Below, piece after piece: positions 14,633-18,773 of a DNA stretch of 18,773 bases. Both the position numbers and the translations under genes were made by a program. Source of the DNA: an uncultured Eubacteriales bacterium (GTDB lineage Bacteria > Bacillota > Clostridia > Eubacteriales > Anaerofustaceae). The stretch is from contig CADBPP010000128.1 in the NCBI GenBank assembly GCA_902796565.1, forward strand, positions 1 through 18,773, read 5' to 3'. Positions within the stretch are counted from its first letter, which is position 1. The number at the start of each line of letters is the position of its first letter. Under the pieces are notes generated by a model, which searched no databases, had not been told where the DNA came from, and saw nothing but the letters and a program-made list of their open reading frames with translations.

Positions 14633-15805
14633 ATGGCCAGCACAAAAGACCTGGACAATCTTCTTCAGGGTTTCGTAGACGGGGGGCTCCCCGGATGCGG
14701 CATGAAAGTAACCCATAAAGGCGAATGCATATATGAAGGCTACTTCGGATATGCAGACATAGAGAACAAGGTCCCCGTAACGAAGGATTCCCTGTTCCGT
14801 CAGGCTTCGATGTCGAAGCTGCCGCTTTACACAACAATGATGATGCTCTATGAACAGGGCAAGTACCTGATCACCGAGCCCGTAGGGAAATATATCCCCG
14901 AGTATGCTCAGAATAAAAAGTACATCATTTCCCCCACAGGAAAGCCCACCGCGGTGCCCACGGAGCATCCGATGACCATAAGCGACGTTCTTTCGATGAA
15001 ATGCGGTCTTCCCTACTGCTACAACAACAAGCCCACCAGGGACCAGACCCTCACATCGATGCAGAAGTGCATGGAGCCTCTCTGGGAAAAGGGACACTAC
15101 AGCGTACAGGAGCACGTCAGAGCCATGGCGGGCGCCGTCCTGGCCTATGAGCCCGGCACCCACTGGACCTACGGCTTCGGCAGCGAGATAACCGCGGCCC
15201 TCATCGAGGTCCTCACCGACATGCCCGTAAATGACGCGTTCAAGAAGTATATCTTCGAGCCCCTCGGGATGGAGCACACCCGTTCCCGTTTCGCGGGAGA
15301 CGACCGTGAGAAGCTGGTCAAGCTTTATCACAGGGGTGACGACAACACACTGACAGAGTCAAAGATCCCCTTTGACAAAAAGTTCGAACCGGGCGAGGAG
15401 AACACCCAGGGATGGGAGAGGCTCTTCTCCAACGTGGACGACTATTCACGCCTTATGACCATGCTCGCCAACGGAGGAATGTTCGAGGGCAGAAGGATCA
15501 TGGGAAGAAAGACCATAGACATGATGAGATCCAATGGCCTTGACGAAGTCATGCTCAGGGATTTCGAAGATCCCTACAACATGGGCTACGGCTACGGCTA
15601 CGGCGTACGTACCATCATCGACAAGGCAAAGGGCAACCTTACCGGATCGATAGGAGCCTTCGGATGGACCGGAGGAAACGGAACATGGTGCGAATCGGAT
15701 CCAGAAGAGGGCCTGGCCATCGTCTACATGCACAACCAGGATCCCAACATGGAGCTGTACTATCACCACAGGGTCCGCAACGTCGCATACAGCCTGATCA
15801 AATAA
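14633..15805 (+). CDS. Class-C beta-lactamase-fold serine hydrolase 1 (family VIII esterase-like)
   Basis: A 390-residue hydrolase of the beta-lactamase/transpeptidase superfamily. The SxxK nucleophile motif is Ser59-Met-Ser-Lys62. The second-motif tyrosine is probably Tyr180 in TYGFG, in place of the lactamase YxN. The third motif appears as GWTGGNGT, close to the WGG of family VIII carboxylesterases and unlike the KTG of true beta-lactamases. There is no signal peptide, so the enzyme is cytosolic, which argues against a cell-wall or antibiotic-resistance role. AGGAGG lies upstream of the start at 14633. It is 68 bases after the AraR-like gene and 21 bases before a close paralogue. An esterase acting on imported esters fits the locus, but amidase or peptidase activity is also known in this superfamily. 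Confidence 0.88.
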   Translation: MASTKDLDNLLQGFVDGGLPGCGMKVTHKGECIYEGYFGYADIENKVPVTKDSLFRQASMSKLPLYTTMMMLYEQGKYLITEPVGKYIPEYAQNKKYIISPTGKPTAVPTEHPMTISDVLSMKCGLPYCYNNKPTRDQTLTSMQKCMEPLWEKGHYSVQEHVRAMAGAVLAYEPGTHWTYGFGSEITAALIEVLTDMPVNDAFKKYIFEPLGMEHTRSRFAGDDREKLVKLYHRGDDNTLTESKIPFDKKFEPGEENTQGWERLFSNVDDYSRLMTMLANGGMFEGRRIMGRKTIDMMRSNGLDEVMLRDFEDPYNMGYGYGYGVRTIIDKAKGNLTGSIGAFGWTGGNGTWCESDPEEGLAIVYMHNQDPNMELYYHHRVRNVAYSLIK

Positions 15806-15826
15806 TCCCAGGAAAGGAGAGATACA

Positions 15827-17026
15827 ATGTCTACTTTTAAAGATCTTGACAACCTTCTTCAGAAGTTCGTGGATGACGGACTGCCGGGATGCGGCATGCT
15901 CATCTGCAAAAAAGGAGAAGTATTATATGAAAACTATTTCGGGTATGCCGACATCGAGGCAAAGAAGCCGCTGACGGCAAACAACGTGTTCCGTCAGGCA
16001 TCCCTTACTAAGATCGCCCTTTACACCACTCTGATGATGCTGTATGAAAAGGGAAAGTATCTTATGACCGATCCTCTTTCCGATTACTTCCCGGAGTGGA
16101 AGGAACAGACGAAGGTGGTCTACAATCCCAACGGCACATGCCAGATCGTGCCCGTTGAGCATCCCATCACCATTAAGAACATCATGAACATGACCTGCGG
16201 GCTTCCCTATGAGTCCATCCTCGGAAACATCCCGGGACAGCACCCCACGGCTCTCGACATGGCCAGGGAATTAAAGCCCCTCAAGGATACCGGCCACTAC
16301 ACTCTGAGAGAACAGATCAGAGCCATGGCGAAGGTGCCTCTTTCCTTCGAGCCGGGCACCAGGCACCAGTACGGCTTCGCCAGCGAGCTGGCGGCAGGAA
16401 TGCTGGAAGCCCTGTGCGACAAGCCCGCCGAGATGGTCATCAAGGAGATGCTCTTCGAGCCCCTGGGAATGGACAGCTCCGCGAACTTCACCTTCGGAGA
16501 CCTTCCGGAGAGACTGGTAAGGAATTACCACATCAATCCCGGAAAGACCCTCGGTGAGGAAGGCGCACTGACAGCTGTGTCCCAGGACCGTGTCTCCAAC
16601 ATGGAAGGACCCCTCGGGACCACTTCAGGCTTCCAGAGAGTCATCACCAACTGCCGTGACTATACCATCCTGATGCAGATGCTGGCAAACGGCGGAATGC
16701 ACAACGGCAAGCAGTTCATGGGCAGAAAGACCATCGATCTTATCCGCACCAACACCCTCACACCCACCCAGCTGAAGGAAGACTTCTGGAACGAATACCT
16801 TGCAGGCTACGGCTACGGCTACGGCATGAGGACCCTCATGGACAAGTACAAGGGACATCACAACGGAAGCCTCGGACAGTTCGGCTGGACCGGCGGTACC
16901 GGTACATGGGCGGAAGCCGATCCTTCGGAAGGCACCTCCATCGTATACATGCACAACCTGCAGCCCAACATGGAGGTCTATCACCATCTGAGGATGCGTG
17001 CCGTCGCATACGGCTGCCTCGAGTAG
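15827..17026 (+). CDS. Class-C beta-lactamase-fold serine hydrolase 2 (family VIII esterase-like)
   Basis: A 399-residue tandem paralogue of the previous gene, about half identical by eye, with the same opening DLDNLLQ and GLPGCGM blocks. The SxxK motif is Ser59-Leu-Thr-Lys62, Tyr182 sits in QYGFASE, and the third motif is GWTGGTGT. No signal peptide is present. AAAGGAGAG precedes the start by a normal distance, 21 bases after the first copy's stop, so both are on one mRNA that ends at 17045-17077. The middle region (about residues 200-260) differs most and could set substrate choice. Both copies carry a GYGYGYG run near residue 330, encoded by repeated TACGGC. The function is inferred as cytosolic esterase, with the same caveats as for the first copy. 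Confidence 0.88.
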   Translation: MSTFKDLDNLLQKFVDDGLPGCGMLICKKGEVLYENYFGYADIEAKKPLTANNVFRQASLTKIALYTTLMMLYEKGKYLMTDPLSDYFPEWKEQTKVVYNPNGTCQIVPVEHPITIKNIMNMTCGLPYESILGNIPGQHPTALDMARELKPLKDTGHYTLREQIRAMAKVPLSFEPGTRHQYGFASELAAGMLEALCDKPAEMVIKEMLFEPLGMDSSANFTFGDLPERLVRNYHINPGKTLGEEGALTAVSQDRVSNMEGPLGTTSGFQRVITNCRDYTILMQMLANGGMHNGKQFMGRKTIDLIRTNTLTPTQLKEDFWNEYLAGYGYGYGMRTLMDKYKGHHNGSLGQFGWTGGTGTWAEADPSEGTSIVYMHNLQPNMEVYHHLRMRAVAYGCLE

Positions 17027-17044
17027 ATCCTTTTACTTTTGATA

Positions 17045-17077
17045 AGGGCCCTCCCTCCGGGGAGGGTCCTGTTTTAT
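17045..17077 (+). terminator. Intrinsic terminator after the serine hydrolase pair
   Basis: AGGGCCCTCCC (17045-17055) pairs with GGGAGGGTCCT (17060-17070), with one G-U pair and a TCCG loop, followed by GTTTTATT. Confidence 0.93.
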
Positions 17078-17146
17078 TCACGTGAAGCATAATCGAATCC
17101 AAAATCGATAAAGCAATAAAAAATTCAAAAGACACAACCCGGTCTC

Positions 17147-17176
17147 TTGAAAAATACAACTTGCATACTGTATAAT
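17147..17176 (+). promoter_or_regulatory. Promoter of the URO-D-fold gene
   Basis: TTGAAA (17147-17152) and a perfect TATAAT (17171-17176) are 18 bases apart. A 6-bp hairpin, CTGCGG with CCGCAG (17185-17204), would lie at about the 5' end of the mRNA, similar to the layout before the first GPH transporter. Confidence 0.65.
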
Positions 17177-17225
17177 CTCTCCGACTGCGGGTACAGAGCC
17201 GCAGAGACAAAACATGGAGGTAAAC

Positions 17226-18386
17226 ATGACAGAAAACAAGCTCTTGGAACTGAAAAGAGACAACCTGTTCCGTATGATGGACCGCAAGGGCGCGGATTTC
17301 GTTCCGACCATGCTGGCATCCAGCTGCGCCCAGATAGCGTGGGCAGGCAAAAGAGTGGCTGACGTCATCGGGGACCCGATGAGTTACGCGGAAGCGATGT
17401 CCGACGTTCTGAAGGAGATGTGGGCTGACGGCAACACATTCTCCGGGACCCTGTTCACTCCGGACATAGAGAAATACATCGAGCCGGTACAGAACAAGTT
17501 CGGTCCCGACGGCATCACGCCGGAGCATCTTCAGATGAGCATGATGAAGGAAGACGAGTACGACCTTCTCATCGAGGATCCCTCTTACCTGATAAGCGAA
17601 GTCCTGCTGCCCAGGAAATATCCCAGGCTCTTCACAGACAGGGAGTACGCCAAGGAGGCGCTGAGGAACATAGCGGCGGACAAGGCATATTCAATGGCGG
17701 TGCTCTTCTCCACACTGGAAAAGGTGTTGGAGGAGCGTTACGGGGTCACCGGCATAGTGAATTTCGGGGGAGTGTTCTCCAATCCCTGCGACACCATCTT
17801 TGACAACTACAGGGGATTCGCCGGCACTCTGACGGACCTGAGAAGGCATACCGACAAATTCAAGGCCGCCTGCGAGACACTTTGGAAGACCCAGAACCTG
17901 CCGGCCATGGCCAGGACTCCGGACAAGTTCCCCTACGCGTGCCACATGACCCATATCGCACCATATATGAGCCCGAAGCAGTTCAACGAGATCTACTGGC
18001 CATATGAAAAGGCCTGGATCGAGAGAGCCGCGGCGGCGGAATCCAGGGTCTGGATCATGATGGAGGGGAGCTGGAAGAAGGTCTGGGAGAACTTCAGGGA
18101 CGTGCCCGCGGACAGCTGCATACTCCACGTGGACGACGATGACATAATCGACGCGAAGAAGGACGTGGGAGACGTGCAGATCATCGAGGGCGGTCTGAAG
18201 GTAGCCAGCGTAAGGATGGATACCTTCGATACCATCAGGGAGGAACTGAAGAAGGTCGTGGACGTCTGCAGCGAAGGGGACGGATTCCTCTTCTGCACCG
18301 ACAAGGCATGGATCTCCCCGGGAGACGTGAACCAGAACCTTATAGACGCGTTCAATTTCGTGCACGAATATTCACAGAAGAAGTAG
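17226..18386 (+). CDS. URO-D-fold protein (MtaA/CmuA-like superfamily), zinc ligands apparently missing
   Basis: A 386-residue protein related to uroporphyrinogen decarboxylase and to the corrinoid methyltransferases MtaA/CmuA. Recognisable parts are an N-terminal strand in place of the UroD RQAGR loop, the DVLKEM helix, the HMTHIAPYMSP segment, and a C-terminal AKKDVGD...GG...PGDVNQNL block. Canonical methyltransferases hold zinc with HxCG...C. By my hand alignment the first part is MMEGSW (Met278-Trp283) and the second is CTDKAW, so the usual His and Cys are gone. The UroD catalytic loop is absent too, so heme synthesis is very unlikely. ATG 17226 follows GGAGG by five bases; the ATG at 17214 overlaps that SD. 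The gene has its own promoter and is followed by a 46-residue ORF. It may bind a cobamide or another ligand; function unknown. Confidence 0.8.
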   Translation: MTENKLLELKRDNLFRMMDRKGADFVPTMLASSCAQIAWAGKRVADVIGDPMSYAEAMSDVLKEMWADGNTFSGTLFTPDIEKYIEPVQNKFGPDGITPEHLQMSMMKEDEYDLLIEDPSYLISEVLLPRKYPRLFTDREYAKEALRNIAADKAYSMAVLFSTLEKVLEERYGVTGIVNFGGVFSNPCDTIFDNYRGFAGTLTDLRRHTDKFKAACETLWKTQNLPAMARTPDKFPYACHMTHIAPYMSPKQFNEIYWPYEKAWIERAAAAESRVWIMMEGSWKKVWENFRDVPADSCILHVDDDDIIDAKKDVGDVQIIEGGLKVASVRMDTFDTIREELKKVVDVCSEGDGFLFCTDKAWISPGDVNQNLIDAFNFVHEYSQKK

Positions 18387-18395
18387 GAGGATGCT

Positions 18396-18536
18396 ATGGA
18401 AAAGAGAGAAACCCCCAACGCCGATTACCTGGCGGAGATAGCTCAGGAACTGATAAACGATCCCGACTGGGATCTGGATCCCGCTCTGAGATTCTGGCTC
18501 ATGAGGCCCGTATCCTCGGATCTTCTGTTCCTGTAA
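18396..18536 (+). CDS. Small 46-residue ORF after the URO-D-fold gene
   Basis: A short, acidic, unrecognised protein (begins MEKRETPNADYLAEIAQEL, ends PVSSDLLFL) that looks like one amphipathic helix followed by a Trp/Phe-rich tail. A strong AGGAGG starts two bases after the URO-D stop and lies five bases before the ATG, and a terminator follows 20 bases after the TAA, so it is placed like a real gene. It may be a small partner or regulator of the URO-D-fold protein, or a remnant of a longer gene. Confidence 0.6.
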   Translation: MEKRETPNADYLAEIAQELINDPDWDLDPALRFWLMRPVSSDLLFL

Positions 18537-18556
18537 AAGAATTCAGTCAAAGAAAG

Positions 18557-18585
18557 AAATGCGCGGACCGCGGTCCGCGCATTTT
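18557..18585. terminator. Bidirectional terminator, perfect 28-bp palindrome
   Basis: AAATGCGCGGACCG (18557-18570) is followed at once by its exact complement, CGGTCCGCGCATTT (18571-18584). It ends in T-rich sequence on the plus strand and ATTTCTTTC on the minus strand. It separates the small ORF from the convergent esterase fragment. Confidence 0.9.
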
Positions 18586-18601
18586 GCATACTGTTCAGCG
18601 C

Positions 18602-18773
18602 CTATCTGAACAGCTTCTGCATGAACACATGGATGCTCTTGCGCCATACGGTCCAGATGTGCAGCCCCGGGCACTCGAAGTAGTCTGTGGGGATGCCGTT
18701 CTTTTTCAGGAACTCCACGTTCTCCTGTACCGTGGGATAGAGTCTCGCTTCATCCGTTCCGATGGACATGTAG
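18602..18773 (-). CDS. C-terminal end of a putative esterase (PF00756-like), cut by the window edge
   Basis: The minus strand encodes 56 residues and a stop (18604-18602); the gene continues beyond the right edge. The fragment reads SIGTDEARLYPTVQENVEFL, then KKNGIPTDYFECPGLHIWTV, then WRKSIHVFMQKLFR. This matches the end of esterase-D-type alpha/beta hydrolases. The GT(D/E) turn precedes the last helix, and the GLHIWTVWR segment carries the catalytic His followed by the usual W..WR. Many proteins of this type are feruloyl or acetylxylan esterases. The N-terminus, nucleophile and any signal peptide are outside the window. It is a fifth esterase-type gene in the locus. Confidence 0.75.
   Translation of the reverse strand, partial: YMSIGTDEARLYPTVQENVEFLKKNGIPTDYFECPGLHIWTVWRKSIHVFMQKLFR

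Noticed and set aside
14561..15331. A 256-codon minus-strand frame opposite serine hydrolase 1
   Set aside because: It is a shadow of a gene with clear SxxK and tyrosine motifs, has no SD, and has low-complexity composition.
15590..15605. Short repeated TACGGC in serine hydrolase 1 (and near 16809 in copy 2) as a microsatellite
   Set aside because: It encodes a conserved GYGYGYG protein motif in both copies, so it reflects protein constraint.
14633..17026. The serine hydrolase pair as beta-lactamases giving antibiotic resistance
   Set aside because: The third motif is GWTGG rather than KTG, there is no YxN, and there is no signal peptide; this fits family VIII esterases better.
17226..18386. 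Calling the URO-D-fold gene hemE
   Set aside because: The UroD catalytic N-terminal loop is missing and there are no heme biosynthesis neighbours.
6342..18576. The sequence CGGACCGCGGTC occurs both between the symporters and in the terminator at 18557-18585
   Set aside because: Short GC-rich palindromic cores are expected by chance in GC-rich DNA; one copy is fully explained as a terminator stem.
1..18773. CRISPR array, tRNA, rRNA, insertion sequence, prophage or toxin-antitoxin genes
   Set aside because: I looked for regular repeats, cloverleaf arms, transposase-like frames and terminal inverted repeats and saw none; a tRNA scan and profile search were not possible here.

Overview
The window looks like part of the chromosome of an anaerobic Firmicute, probably a GC-rich member of the Clostridia from a gut or rumen. 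This is inferred from strong AGGAGG-type ribosome binding sites, GC-rich coding sequence with frequent AGG/AGA arginine and ATA isoleucine codons, AT-rich promoters with TATAAT-like -10 boxes, an AraR-type GntR/LacI hybrid regulator and a cre-like site. No rRNA, tRNA, CRISPR array, transposase, phage gene or plasmid function was seen. The genus cannot be fixed from the sequence.

Layout. (1) Bases 32-3219, plus strand: an unrecognised 353-residue protein, a MazG-like nucleotide pyrophosphohydrolase and an M3-family oligoendopeptidase, the last two separated by two hairpins. (2) Bases 3243-4729: a convergent terminator, then a membrane-anchored M20 metallopeptidase on the minus strand. (3) A divergent promoter region at about 4770-4920 leads into two tandem MelB-like GPH-family symporters on the plus strand, ending at a bidirectional terminator at 7803-7844. 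(4) Bases 7859-13178, minus strand: a tight operon read in the order araA, araD, type-B carboxylesterase 2, type-B carboxylesterase 1. (5) A 318-bp AT-rich control region separates this operon from a divergent AraR-like regulator. It holds two ACAAATT(T/A)GT near-palindromes, a cre-like site and promoters for both directions. (6) Bases 14633-17026, plus strand: two tandem class-C beta-lactamase-fold serine hydrolases (family VIII esterase type), ending at a strong terminator. (7) Bases 17226-18536: a URO-D-fold protein that seems to lack the usual zinc ligands, followed by a 46-residue ORF. A perfect 28-bp palindrome then acts as a two-way terminator towards the C-terminal end of another esterase on the minus strand, cut by the window edge.

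How it may work together. Everything from 4.9 kb to the right edge can be read as one accessory sugar locus: two symporters, L-arabinose isomerase and L-ribulose-5-phosphate 4-epimerase, an arabinose-type regulator, four complete esterase-like hydrolases in two duplicated pairs and one partial esterase. The four complete hydrolases lack recognisable signal peptides and so appear cytosolic. The best single reading, which is inference, is uptake of esterified arabinose or arabino-oligosaccharides (feruloyl, coumaroyl or acetyl esters from plant cell wall), de-esterification inside the cell, and entry of the released L-arabinose through AraA and AraD. L-ribulokinase (AraB) and extracellular glycosidases are absent from the window and would have to lie elsewhere. 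The left 4.7 kb looks like general nucleotide and peptide metabolism.
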